Source: a gamma proteobacterium L18
GTDB taxonomy: Bacteria > Pseudomonadota > Gammaproteobacteria > Pseudomonadales > Pseudomonadaceae
Reading direction: 5' to 3'
NCBI GenBank assembly: GCA_000497835.1
Contig: KI547164.1
Span: forward strand, 775,818-821,994
Length of the DNA: 46,177 bases
Made by a program: the position numbers and the translations under genes. The notes beneath the pieces were generated by a model, which ran no database searches, had not been told where the DNA came from, and saw nothing but the letters and a program-made list of their open reading frames with translations. Below are positions 30,100 to 38,898 of the stretch, one piece after another; position 1 is the first letter of the stretch, and the number at the start of each line of letters is the position of its first letter.

Positions 30100-31101
30100 T
30101 TATAGATCGATTCGCGCCCCAGGGGTCGGCGAATCGAGCAGGCGTAAGAAGTCCTCGTAGGCACTCCTCAATCCGTCCTTCTCATCGATTTTTGGTTTCC
30201 AGCCAAGCGCTCGAACTTTGCTGCTATCCAGCAGTTTGCGCATGGTGCCATTTGGTTTACTTGTGTCGTATACGATTTTCCCTTTATAGCCTACTGTCTC
30301 AGCAATCATTGCCGCCAAATCTGCTATCGCGAGGTCGTGGTTACAACCAATGTTGTATAAGTCATGGGTTGTAGGCGCAAGCATGACGCATTTCATTGCA
30401 TCCGCAAGGTCATCGACATGCAGTAACTCTCGCCGCGGGGTGCCATCGCCCCAAACAACAAACTCTTCTTTCTCTAAGGTTTTGGCCTCGTGAGTGCGGC
30501 GGATAATTCCAGCCACTACGTGACTATGTTGAGAGTGATAGTTGTCGCCTGGCCCGTACAGGTTTGGCGGGATAATCGAAATAAAATCGCAGCGGTGCTG
30601 CTTGCGATAAGCGCGGCACATTTCAATGCCGGCAATTTTGCTCACCGCGTAGGCTCGGATGCTGTCCTCGAGGGGGCCGGTTAGAAGGGCCTCTTCAACA
30701 ATAGGTTGTTCTGCATTTTTTGGGTAGGTGCAGTTAGTAGCAACGAATAACAACTTTTTGACGCCGACCTTGTGGGCACCTGAAATTACGTTCGCCTGAA
30801 TCATCAAGTTGTCATAAATGAAGGATGCAGGCAGTGTAGCGTTAGCATGGATTCCACCTACCTTGGCCCCGACATGAAAGACGTAGTCGGGTCGATATTC
30901 CTCCATCCACGCATGCACGTCAGCTTGGTTTGTAAGGTCAAGATCTGCTCGCGAGGTGAGAAGAAGTTGCGCGTCCTCGCCGTCGAAATTTCGAACCACT
31001 GCGGAGCCAAGCATACCCTTGTGCCCTGTGATCCAGACCTTCTTTCCTGCGAAGCGTGATGCAGAGCCCTGTGCAGATGCCTTGTTGATTGTTACAGACA
31101 T
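30100..31101 (-). CDS. GDP-L-fucose synthase family protein (copy 2)
   Basis: This 333-residue short-chain dehydrogenase is a full-length Fcl homolog, but clearly not a recent duplicate of the copy at 17055-17990. It has a 20-residue N-terminal extension, the glycine motif GHKGMLG, Tyr151 and Lys155 (YAVSK), Cys124 and His194. The Ser of the usual GSSC is replaced by Thr in ATNC (Thr122), and SCIYP reads NCTYP. The base Cys and His pair needed for epimerisation is kept, so it may still make GDP-L-fucose or a related 6-deoxy or amino-deoxy sugar. AGGA lies 8 bases before the ATG. It is the first gene of the leftward operon and has no gmd beside it. Confidence 0.85.
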   Translation of the reverse strand: MSVTINKASAQGSASRFAGKKVWITGHKGMLGSAVVRNFDGEDAQLLLTSRADLDLTNQADVHAWMEEYRPDYVFHVGAKVGGIHANATLPASFIYDNLMIQANVISGAHKVGVKKLLFVATNCTYPKNAEQPIVEEALLTGPLEDSIRAYAVSKIAGIEMCRAYRKQHRCDFISIIPPNLYGPGDNYHSQHSHVVAGIIRRTHEAKTLEKEEFVVWGDGTPRRELLHVDDLADAMKCVMLAPTTHDLYNIGCNHDLAIADLAAMIAETVGYKGKIVYDTSKPNGTMRKLLDSSKVRALGWKPKIDEKDGLRSAYEDFLRLLDSPTPGARIDL

Positions 31102-31848
31102 TTGATCATCCTAATATTCAGAAAGCTTCGCAAATCCGCCCCCACCTGCGTGCCGCATCCCTTCGGTGCCTTTCATAGTCGCTGGACAGCTGCGACCTCG
31201 GTCGCAGCCTCAATAGAACGCACCATGTGGTGCCCTCTCAGCGTTCCCATGCCTCATCAGTGTGATGGATAGGCATTGGCGTACAATACACCCATTCGAT
31301 GGACCGCTTGCACGGACGAAGTAGATTTTATTGATCCCCACAGAAGAGATCCAGCGCTTGCACTGGGCGGCCCTCCTGGTTAACGGCTCGTCTGTTTGTG
31401 CGTGAGCAAAAACCTGAGCTTGATAGGGTAAAATTACTTACTTAAGTGCTATCCGTCCACCCTGCATTGGCTCATCCAATTGATTTTTGTCAAAAAATAT
31501 CTCAGAGCCGCTAAGCGGTCGGGGTTGTCATCCTTGCACACCAGTATTGTGCTAGCACTTTGTGGTGGTGGCGTTTTGGTGGCCTTGATGAAAATATTTT
31601 CAGGTCCGACGAGTTTACAAGCCGCTCTGAATTGCCATGCAAATCTTCATTAAGAGCAAGCCTTATTTTTTCTTGGCATTCAAACGGTTCTGCCCCCTAT
31701 TCAGAATAGCTGAACTTGCCGCCTTTATGCTGACGCGCTATCGTGCCAAGAGGTGCCGGCTGCTAACAAAGCTGCCGGCCGGAATCAGCAAGTTAAGAGC
31801 GTACCCGTGGTCGAGCCTTTTGTTGACGCTGAAATTGATGCTGCTCCC
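31102..31848. other. Divergent intergenic region, no gene supported
   Basis: About 750 bases separate the leftward operon (starting at 31101) from the rightward wbpV-wbpL-wbpM genes. The region is AT-rich from about 31400 and must hold promoters in both directions. An 8-bp hairpin GCTGCGAC, loop CTCG, GTCGCAGC lies at 31189-31208 with no T-run. A consensus -35 TTGACA is readable leftward at about 31487-31492 but lacks a good -10 at the right distance, and TACAAT at 31282-31287 on the + strand lacks a good -35. Short open frames here have no credible start or composition. Confidence 0.4.
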
Positions 31849-32820
31849 ATGATTGTGCTGGTTACCGGCGGGTCGGGGTTTGTCGGTTCCCAATTGGTGG
31901 CTGTGCTGAGTAGGCAGCTCCATGTAACGGTGCGGGCCCCAGTGCGTGTGCTTCGGGGCGGTATTTTGAGCAGGGCGCCTCGAGTCGATTTCTCTGAGTT
32001 GCCTTCAATTGATGAGCATACCGATTGGAGCCCGCTGCTTGGGGGGGTGAGCGTAGTGATTCATGCCGCTGCACGTGTTCATGTCATGCATGAAAGTGCG
32101 GAAGGGGCGCTTGACCGTTTTCGTGAAACTAATCTCAAAGGCACACTGCAGCTGGCGCGCAGTGCTGCCTTTGCCGGGGTGAAACGGTTCGTTTTCCTCA
32201 GCTCTATCAAGGTAAATGGTGAGGCTACATTCCCAGGGGAAGCGTTCACTGCCGAAGATCCTGCGGCACCGGTGGATGCGTACGGTATTTCCAAGGCCGA
32301 AGCCGAGGCAGCGTTACAGCAGTTGGCAACGGATACGGGGATGGAAGTCGTCATTATTCGGCCGGTACTGGTTTACGGGCCCGGGGTCAAAGGCAATTTT
32401 TCCAACATGATGAAGTGGGTGAGTCGCCGTTATCCTCTGCCTTTAGCTTCTATTAACAACAGCCGCAGCTTGGTATCGGTTTATAATTTAGTGGATTTCA
32501 TTTGGGTGTGCGCGCGACAGGCGGCTGCGGCGAACCAGATCTTTCTGGTCAGCGATGGCGCTGACCTTTCGACCCCTCAGTTGCTTGATCGTGTGGCACG
32601 TGCCTTAGGCGTCCGGGCTCGACTGTTCAGTGTGCCGCCTACCTTCTTGAGTTATTTAGCAAGGTTGATGGGAAAAGGGGCGCAGGCCCAGCGGCTTATG
32701 GGCTCTTTGCAGGTTGATATTACGAAGAATGCCACCCTGCTAGGGTGGGTGCCCTCGATGAGCGCCGATGAGGCAATAGATCATACAGCCAGGCACTTCA
32801 AAAAAGGCACGCATCAATGA
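31849..32820 (+). CDS. NAD-dependent epimerase/dehydratase, WbpV/WbpK-like
   Basis: This short-chain dehydrogenase of 323 residues has the glycine motif TGGSGFVGSQ at the N-terminus, LSSIKVNGE and the catalytic Tyr-x3-Lys in YGISKAEAE. It belongs to the WbpV/WbpK group, which reduces the 4-keto sugar made by WbpM to UDP-N-acetyl-quinovosamine or -fucosamine, the first sugar attached by WbpL. The frame is open upstream to 31753, but the ATG at 31849 places the glycine motif right at the start as in homologs; no strong ribosome binding site is seen at either. It overlaps wbpL by four bases. Whether the product is QuiNAc or FucNAc cannot be told here. Confidence 0.85.
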   Translation: MIVLVTGGSGFVGSQLVAVLSRQLHVTVRAPVRVLRGGILSRAPRVDFSELPSIDEHTDWSPLLGGVSVVIHAAARVHVMHESAEGALDRFRETNLKGTLQLARSAAFAGVKRFVFLSSIKVNGEATFPGEAFTAEDPAAPVDAYGISKAEAEAALQQLATDTGMEVVIIRPVLVYGPGVKGNFSNMMKWVSRRYPLPLASINNSRSLVSVYNLVDFIWVCARQAAAANQIFLVSDGADLSTPQLLDRVARALGVRARLFSVPPTFLSYLARLMGKGAQAQRLMGSLQVDITKNATLLGWVPSMSADEAIDHTARHFKKGTHQ

Positions 32821-33836
32821 TTGTGTTTTTTGCCGCGTGCGCTGTGTTCACAATCTCCTTTGTCGTAACGGCAGGCCTGCGGAGCTATGCTCTGTCCCAC
32901 AGCCTTATCGATGTGCCCAACGCAAGGAGCTCCCACACTGTCCCGACGCCTAGAGGTGGTGGGGGCGCAATTGTTGTTGCCTTTTTGCTTGGGCTGGCAG
33001 CAGTGATTGGCATGGGTATGATCTCTCCACTTGGTACATTTTCACTGGTAGGGGCCTCCACTTTAGTGGCAGTGTTGGGCTTCATCGATGACAAAGGCCA
33101 TGTACCAGCCAAATGGCGGTTACTTGGACATTTCGCAGCTGCTGCCTGGATGATTTTCAGCCTGGGCGGTTTTCCAGCTGTCGATTTGTTTGGCTTCCAG
33201 CTCGCAGCCGGGTGGCTTTCAGCCTCGCTTGCGATTGTGTATCTGGTCTGGCTACTGAATTTGTACAACTTCATGGATGGCATCGATGGGCTCGCTGCAG
33301 TCCAAGCGGTCACGACTTGCCTGGCCATCTCACTACTATATTGGCTGGCGGGAGACGTTCATCTGATCTGGGTTCCCATGACTTTGGCATTGTCGGTTAC
33401 TGGTTTTTTGATCTGGAACTTTCCGCCCGCAAAAATTTTTATGGGCGACGTAGGCAGCGGTTTTTTGGGGTTTGTTCTGGGCGGTAGTTCTATTGCAGCA
33501 GCATGGGTGAAGCCTGCTTATTTCTGGGCGTGGGTCATTCTGCTAGGCGTATTTATTGTGGATTCCAGTTTTACGCTACTGCGACGGTTGCTGCGGGGCG
33601 ACCGTATATATGAGGCACATCGCAGCCATGCGTATCAGTATGCTGCCCGGTCATGTCGGGCGCATTGGCCGGTGACGGCTGCAGCCGGGCTCATCAACGT
33701 GCTTTGGTTGCTGCCAATGGCTTACTGCGTTGTGATCCAGAGGATGGATGGCCTAGTAGGTGTTATGGTGGCCTATTGTCCGCTGATTGTGGCCGCTATT
33801 TATTACGGGGCGGGTAGCAAGGAACGCACCGTTTGA
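32817..33836 (+). CDS. wbpL: UDP-sugar:undecaprenyl-phosphate transferase (WbpL/WecA family)
   Basis: This polytopic enzyme transfers a sugar 1-phosphate (GlcNAc, QuiNAc or FucNAc type) to undecaprenyl phosphate and starts polysaccharide synthesis. The 339 residues form about ten or eleven membrane helices and carry the family's cytoplasmic motifs: the RSSHTVPTPRGGG loop near residue 37, FIDDKG near 89, NLYNFMDGIDGLA near 146, FMGDVGSGFLG near 210 and the HRSHAYQ motif near 268. The ATGA overlap with the upstream gene and the immediate wbpM neighbour are the arrangement known from P. aeruginosa, where WbpL starts both A-band and B-band chains. Confidence 0.93.
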   Translation: MIVFFAACAVFTISFVVTAGLRSYALSHSLIDVPNARSSHTVPTPRGGGGAIVVAFLLGLAAVIGMGMISPLGTFSLVGASTLVAVLGFIDDKGHVPAKWRLLGHFAAAAWMIFSLGGFPAVDLFGFQLAAGWLSASLAIVYLVWLLNLYNFMDGIDGLAAVQAVTTCLAISLLYWLAGDVHLIWVPMTLALSVTGFLIWNFPPAKIFMGDVGSGFLGFVLGGSSIAAAWVKPAYFWAWVILLGVFIVDSSFTLLRRLLRGDRIYEAHRSHAYQYAARSCRAHWPVTAAAGLINVLWLLPMAYCVVIQRMDGLVGVMVAYCPLIVAAIYYGAGSKERTV

Positions 33837-33908
33837 GTGGAAATGGAAAGTCGTCGAGTTGATGGCTCAGATGCTAACCAAGGGCGAAGCTTAATGGTCA
33901 AAGGATTA

Positions 33909-35903
33909 ATGGACAAAATTCGAGCTTTCCTGTTGGCGATGCCCAGGCACCAGAAACGTCTGCTCCAGGTTTTTACCGATGTTGCGTTGGTGTGGTCGGC
34001 ATTGTGGTTGGCGTTCATTGTCCGCCTGGGCATCGAGGATATGTATAACCCGATAAAGGTGCACTTCTGGTTGTTCATTGCAGCGCCTTTGGTGGCAATT
34101 CCATTATTCATTCGCTTTGGTATGTATCGTGCGGTGATGCGTTATTTTGGGAACGATGCGCTGGTCGCGATTATCAAAGCTGTCAGCCTTTCCTCGCTGA
34201 TCCTGGCGGTAGTCGTTTATTGGTATAGCAACCATGAAACCGTGGTGCCCCGTTCAATTATCTTCAATTACTGGTGGTTGAGCCTGGTAATTATTGGCGG
34301 TCTGCGGTTGGCAATGCGGCAGTATTTTATGGGGGACTGGTTCAGCGCCGTCCAGCACGTGCCATTTGCAAACCGGGATGACGGTCTGACAAAAGTGGCC
34401 GTCTACGGCGCGGGCGTTGCAGGCAACCAGTTGGTGGCTGCGCTTCGCATGGGCAGGACGATGCGGCCTGTGGCGTTCATCGACGACGACGCGAGCATTG
34501 CTGATCGGATTATTTCCGGGTTGCAAGTGTATGAGTCCCGGCGTATCCAACAAATGATAGATACCACCGGTGCGCAAGAGCTGCTGCTGGCATTGCCTTC
34601 AACAACTCGAGCCCGTCGGCGCGAAATCCTTGGTTTTCTGGAAGGTTTTCCGCTACATGTTCGGAGTGTCCCGAACTTCACTGACTTGGCGAATGGCAGC
34701 GTGAAGGTGGATGACATTCAAGAGGTCGATATCGCCGATTTGCTCGGGCGTGATGCGGTACCAGCCCAAGCGGAGTTGCTTGAGCATTGCGTTTCGGGAT
34801 TGGCAGTAATGGTTACTGGTGCAGGAGGATCGATCGGTTCCGAGCTGTGCCGCCAAATTATCAATCTGAAACCCACCACGCTGGTGTTATTCGAGCACAG
34901 TGAATTCAATCTTTACAGCATCATGGCGGAGCTTGAGCAACGCTTGCTACGTGAATCACTATCCGTGCGACTGCTGCCAATTTTGGGTTCCGTTCGCCAT
35001 TCGCGGAAGCTACTCGATGTCATGAAAACCTGGGGGATCAACACGGTCTATCATGCCGCTGCTTACAAGCATGTCCCCATGGTCGAACACAACATTGCTG
35101 AGGGGGTGTTGAACAACGTGGTGGGTACGCTCAATACGGCTCAGGCAGCGCTGGAAGCACAGGTGGCTAACTTTGTCCTGATCTCGACCGATAAGGCGGT
35201 GCGCCCCACAAACGTGATGGGTAGCACCAAGCGCCTCGCGGAGCTCATCCTGCAAGCCTTGAGCGCCGAGTTGGCACCGGTGCTTTTTGGTGATCCAGGC
35301 AACGTTGCACGGGTCAACAAGACCCGCTTCACCATGGTCCGTTTTGGTAACGTACTGGGCTCGTCAGGCTCGGTAATTCCGTTATTCCATAAACAGATCA
35401 AAAGCGGCGGGCCACTGACCGTCACCCATCCTAAAATCACTCGTTATTTCATGACCATTCCCGAGGCGGCTCAGCTAGTTATTCAGGCGGGGTCCATGGG
35501 GCAGGGTGGCGATGTGTTTGTCTTGGATATGGGGGAGCCCGTAAGAATTGCCGAGCTGGCTGAGAAGATGGTGCATCTGTCTGGCCTGAGTATTCGGTCG
35601 GAAAAGAACCCGCAAGGTGATATTTCAATAGAGTTCACGGGGTTGCGGCCGGGCGAGAAACTTTATGAAGAGTTATTGATCGGCGATAACGTGGTGGCCA
35701 CTGAACATCCAATGATCATGAGCGCCCATGAAGACTGTTTTGATTGGGATTTGCTCAAGGAGCGGCTACAGGATCTGGTTGGAGCCGTGGAACGTGATGA
35801 TTACACACGGGTGCGTCAGCTGCTACGTGAGACGGTAAGTGGGTACGCGCCGGATGGGGAAATCGTTGATTGGAAATATTTACAACAGCGCCAAGAGCCG
35901 TGA
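33909..35903 (+). CDS. wbpM: UDP-GlcNAc 4,6-dehydratase (WbpM)
   Basis: WbpM makes UDP-4-keto-6-deoxy-GlcNAc, the precursor of QuiNAc and FucNAc. The 664-residue protein has four N-terminal membrane helices (about 20-130), a first nucleotide-binding region (YGAGVAGNQ near 163) and the catalytic domain starting VTGAGGSIGSE near 302. The catalytic triad is the non-classical S-M-K: TDKAVRPTNVMGSTK has Met where most family members have Tyr. This is normal for WbpM-type enzymes. An open frame begins at 33837, but the ATG at 33909 has AAAGG 5-6 bases upstream and gives the length usual for WbpM. In P. aeruginosa this gene marks the other edge of the O-antigen locus, and it does nearly so here. Confidence 0.95.
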   Translation: MDKIRAFLLAMPRHQKRLLQVFTDVALVWSALWLAFIVRLGIEDMYNPIKVHFWLFIAAPLVAIPLFIRFGMYRAVMRYFGNDALVAIIKAVSLSSLILAVVVYWYSNHETVVPRSIIFNYWWLSLVIIGGLRLAMRQYFMGDWFSAVQHVPFANRDDGLTKVAVYGAGVAGNQLVAALRMGRTMRPVAFIDDDASIADRIISGLQVYESRRIQQMIDTTGAQELLLALPSTTRARRREILGFLEGFPLHVRSVPNFTDLANGSVKVDDIQEVDIADLLGRDAVPAQAELLEHCVSGLAVMVTGAGGSIGSELCRQIINLKPTTLVLFEHSEFNLYSIMAELEQRLLRESLSVRLLPILGSVRHSRKLLDVMKTWGINTVYHAAAYKHVPMVEHNIAEGVLNNVVGTLNTAQAALEAQVANFVLISTDKAVRPTNVMGSTKRLAELILQALSAELAPVLFGDPGNVARVNKTRFTMVRFGNVLGSSGSVIPLFHKQIKSGGPLTVTHPKITRYFMTIPEAAQLVIQAGSMGQGGDVFVLDMGEPVRIAELAEKMVHLSGLSIRSEKNPQGDISIEFTGLRPGEKLYEELLIGDNVVATEHPMIMSAHEDCFDWDLLKERLQDLVGAVERDDYTRVRQLLRETVSGYAPDGEIVDWKYLQQRQEP

Positions 35904-35991
35904 AGCTGCTGGCGCAGTTCTAAAATACTTTAGTATAAGCGCTAAATTCCGTATCCGCTGTAGAGCTTCCTCTTGGGGTTGGACTGTAGTG

Positions 35992-37872
35992 TTACCGCAA
36001 TATTTGCGGAAGTATTTCCTTTGCGTAATAGCGAGACCCAGCAGGCGTCAAATGAACGTTGTCATAGTGGTAAGGTATTTCTTCTGCATTTGCCATTGGG
36101 CATACACCTTTCGGGCAGGCTGCCTGGTATACAGATATGTATTTCGCAGAGGTACCCTTCAGTGCTGCTGATACGGCTTCCTCTGATCCAATGATTTTCT
36201 GGAGATCAAGGTCATGACCTGAAGACATTTCGGTTGTTCCCGCCTCGATGCGTTTGATCACCAAAAGTGGTACCCGTTGCTTGTATGTAGGGGCTTCTCC
36301 GAGGACTACAACTTTTAATCCAAGGTCTGTTAGCTTGGTGACGGTTTTTTTCAGGCTCTCCATGACTGATGGAACGGTGTAATTCCAACCGGCACTCAAT
36401 ATCAGTATTGAGGGGTGAAGCTGCTTTATAATGGCAAAGTCTTGATCGTTCGAAGCACTGCAGAATGGGCGGCCGATAACATCCTCATCTAGAATCGGAG
36501 CGCAGACTGATGCTGTGAGTGCTCCTAGGGAATAGCCACGCTCGGCCAGCAGCGGTTTTAAACCACCGTACAAGTGTATCGCATGGCTATCCCCCCAAAG
36601 CATAACCGTTTTTTTAGTGGGATCCGGCAAGCATCCTGCACGATCTGACTCTAGTGGTGGCTGGTCTGGGTCCAGAAAGCAGGTCCTCGATAGATAATCA
36701 TGCGCAGGGTTGTATTGAAGCATTGCAAGAGCGTTTGCAGTCCGCGTTGATGCCTTCCTCGGAAAGCCATCATTCACTGCAACGAACCCAGAAATCGCAA
36801 TTACACAACCTAGTGAGGCCGCTGAAATCCCGAGTAATTTAAACGACTTCCACTGAGGTTTGACCTTGCGAAACGGTTGTTCCACGATTGTATAGTTGAT
36901 CCATGCTAGCAATAGGCTTGCGATAAAGATTGCGATTGCTCTATTGTAGATGTCTGCGTCTGGGTAAAAGCGATTTGCAAATACGATCAGTGGCCAGTGT
37001 ACGAGATACAGTGAGTACGAGATCCTGCCTATAATGTTCAGTGGTTTTACGGATAGTAAGTTGCTGATAGGATTCTGCTGTTTGCATCCAATGATAATGC
37101 ACGCTGCTCCAATGCATGGTAGCAGCGCAGCCATGCCAGGAAACCTGATGGTGTCATCATAAAGTAAGAACGACATGGAAATGGCCACTAGGCCGGCAAA
37201 TGCCGTTGCTGCACTAGCTAGGCTATTTCGGATTGTCGGAAACGTGGGTAGAGCAATAATGCTGCCAATTAATAGCTCAAAAGCTCGTGAGTGCAATAAG
37301 TAAAATGAGTTCGTGGGATCAATATAAAGATACGCTTGGGATGCGGCAAGGGAGCTAACGAGGGTGCCAGCAATCGCTATATGCAGCCAGATTTTTCCTG
37401 GCCGCATACTCGCGACGGCAATGAGTGGAAAAAATATGTAGAACTGCTCTTCTACACCAAGGGACCAAAGGTGTAGTAGGGGTATTTCAGTGGCGTTGGG
37501 GGAGAAGTAATTGAGGGCTGAGTAGAAGTAGATGTTTGCCGAAAAAAGCGCTGAAGCGATCGCTGATTTAGCGTAAGCTGTTAGCTCGCTTGGGTAAAGT
37601 GTAAGGCAGGCGATGATTGATGTGAGGATGATTACCGAAAAAAAACCTGGGAGAATGCGCCTCGCCCGGCGTACGTAAAATTCAGCTATCGAAAAGCGTG
37701 ACTCAAGTATTTCTTCGTAAATCGTTCTTGAAATCAAGTATCCTGAGATTACGAAAAATATGTCAACGCCAGAGTAACCTCCGTGTAGTACTCCGATCTG
37801 CAAATGAAATATAACTACTCCGAGCACCGCGAGTGCCCTGAGCCCATCAATATCAGCACGGTAACGTAGCAT
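35992..37872 (-). CDS. OafA-type O-acyltransferase with C-terminal SGNH domain
   Basis: A 626-residue membrane enzyme, likely to O-acetylate the polysaccharide. The N-terminal two thirds is the acyltransferase 3 domain: start MLRYRADIDGLRALAVLGV, about ten membrane helices, the FFVISGYLI and FYVRRARRILP motifs, and LHLWSLGVEEQFY. It ends with ISYSLYLVHWPL. The soluble C-terminal part, from about residue 400, is an SGNH hydrolase-like domain with GDSH near 427 and the catalytic DNVH near 602, as in the OafA/OatA fusion type. The ATG at 37872 has AGGGAT upstream; earlier starts fall in the MITE-like element. It converges on wbpM with an 88-base gap. Its base composition is low in GC, unlike the genes to the right. 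Confidence 0.92.
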   Translation of the reverse strand: MLRYRADIDGLRALAVLGVVIFHLQIGVLHGGYSGVDIFFVISGYLISRTIYEEILESRFSIAEFYVRRARRILPGFFSVIILTSIIACLTLYPSELTAYAKSAIASALFSANIYFYSALNYFSPNATEIPLLHLWSLGVEEQFYIFFPLIAVASMRPGKIWLHIAIAGTLVSSLAASQAYLYIDPTNSFYLLHSRAFELLIGSIIALPTFPTIRNSLASAATAFAGLVAISMSFLLYDDTIRFPGMAALLPCIGAACIIIGCKQQNPISNLLSVKPLNIIGRISYSLYLVHWPLIVFANRFYPDADIYNRAIAIFIASLLLAWINYTIVEQPFRKVKPQWKSFKLLGISAASLGCVIAISGFVAVNDGFPRKASTRTANALAMLQYNPAHDYLSRTCFLDPDQPPLESDRAGCLPDPTKKTVMLWGDSHAIHLYGGLKPLLAERGYSLGALTASVCAPILDEDVIGRPFCSASNDQDFAIIKQLHPSILILSAGWNYTVPSVMESLKKTVTKLTDLGLKVVVLGEAPTYKQRVPLLVIKRIEAGTTEMSSGHDLDLQKIIGSEEAVSAALKGTSAKYISVYQAACPKGVCPMANAEEIPYHYDNVHLTPAGSRYYAKEILPQILR

Positions 37873-37888
37873 CTGAACATCCCTGTTA

Positions 37889-38029
37889 GGCTCTGTACGA
37901 AATGCATCCCAGCTCGCCCATGCTGCGTTGAAAACAGGCTCGGAATGCTCATTTACAACCCGTAAACTCCGCTTCCTCGCCTGTTTTCGCCTTGCCTGGC
38001 CTTCGCTGGAATACATTTCATACAGAGCC
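37889..38029. mobile_element. 141-bp MITE-like element flanked by TA
   Basis: The ends are inverted repeats GGCTCTGTACGAAATG at 37889-37904 and CATTTCATACAGAGCC at 38014-38029, with one mismatch. A further pair, GAAAACAGGC and GCCTGTTTTC, lies inside. TA stands immediately outside both ends, consistent with a TA target duplication. The element is too short for a transposase and looks like a non-autonomous derivative of an insertion sequence. It lies 16 bases before the ATG of the acyltransferase gene, so its right-to-left end may influence that gene's transcription. The IS family is not assigned. Confidence 0.8.
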
Positions 38030-38146
38030 TAATCAACGAGCGGCGCCGAGTATGCCAAGAAAACGTTGGTTGTGACAGAGTATTACCAATACTTTTACTG
38101 GTGGCTAGGGCCTGTGGAGTGGGCGAGGTGGATTCGATGGGGCAAG

Positions 38147-38638
38147 CTACTCCAGATCTTCCGCGGCAGAGAGTAGTACCCCGCCCTTCAGAGCACGATG
38201 TACATGGTCTATCCAGGTCGAGCCGTGCATGATGTGCTGTTGTAATTGCCAATAGATCGCGGCTGCCTGCTCATCCGCTGGACGGAATCCAATCGTCTGC
38301 CCCATAGCGCGTAGGTAGCGAGCGATTGGAGCGCATTCGAAGTACTGCTTCCCCAGGATCATGCGGATGTCGGAAGTCATGGCTTCGGTTGAGCCAATAG
38401 CAAGACGGTCGGTAGTTTGTCGCAGCCTTTCTTGTTCAAGGTGCAATTTGGCCTGTGTCGCCTCAAGTTGGGACTTGAGTGCTGCATTTTCAGAAAGCTT
38501 TTGCTCGAAAGCGAGTGCCAAGTGATTCGCACGCTCCTGTTCGTTGCTCTCGCGCTCTAATGCACCCTCAAGGAGGGCAGCCTTTACATAGCGCCAGCGG
38601 CCCCATCCTAACCCTAAGTGCTCAGGTCGATTTTGCAT
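38147..38638 (-). CDS. Conserved coiled-coil protein of unknown function
   Basis: The 163-residue product starts MQNRPEHLGLGWGRWRYVKA, has a long charged heptad-like helix from about 25 to 90 (LERESNEQERANHLALAFEQ and on) likely to form a coiled coil, and a C-terminal globular part with WQLQQHIMHGSTWIDHVHRAL. The ATG at 38638 has AGGA 8 bases upstream; the longer frame from 38713 lacks one. There is no signal or membrane segment. I do not recognise the family. It is transcribed towards the acyltransferase gene, with the MITE between them, and sits at the GC boundary of the island. Confidence 0.7.
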   Translation of the reverse strand: MQNRPEHLGLGWGRWRYVKAALLEGALERESNEQERANHLALAFEQKLSENAALKSQLEATQAKLHLEQERLRQTTDRLAIGSTEAMTSDIRMILGKQYFECAPIARYLRAMGQTIGFRPADEQAAAIYWQLQQHIMHGSTWIDHVHRALKGGVLLSAAEDLE

Positions 38639-38898
38639 GGTGGTTTCCTGCTGGACCAATGTTGAATTTAGTAAGGACAAACCACAGATTAGCCTAAAAT
38701 TGTAAGTGGACATTTTTTAAGCGTGAGGTACGCGGACGGTACTTATGTAAGCATCCACAGCCTTGGGGTCAGTACGGCAGGGATCAATCGGCGCGCGGAG
38801 ATAACCCATGATGCGTTGACACTGGTGCGTTTTCGTTGAGCTAAGGCACTAGAGCGGCGAAGGAGCAGTTTAAGCTCAACACCTTCAAGGAGCTAGGC

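Noticed and set aside
31189..31208. 8-bp hairpin as terminator or RNA regulator
   Set aside because: No T-run on either side and no gene ends nearby, so function cannot be supported.
31637..31852. Short open frame before the wbpV-like gene
   Set aside because: No ribosome binding site, low-complexity hydrophobic composition and overlap with the following gene make it unlikely to be real.
37873..38016. Upstream extension of the acyltransferase by 48 residues
   Set aside because: It translates the MITE-like element. The ATG at 37872 has the better ribosome binding site and the conserved N-terminus.
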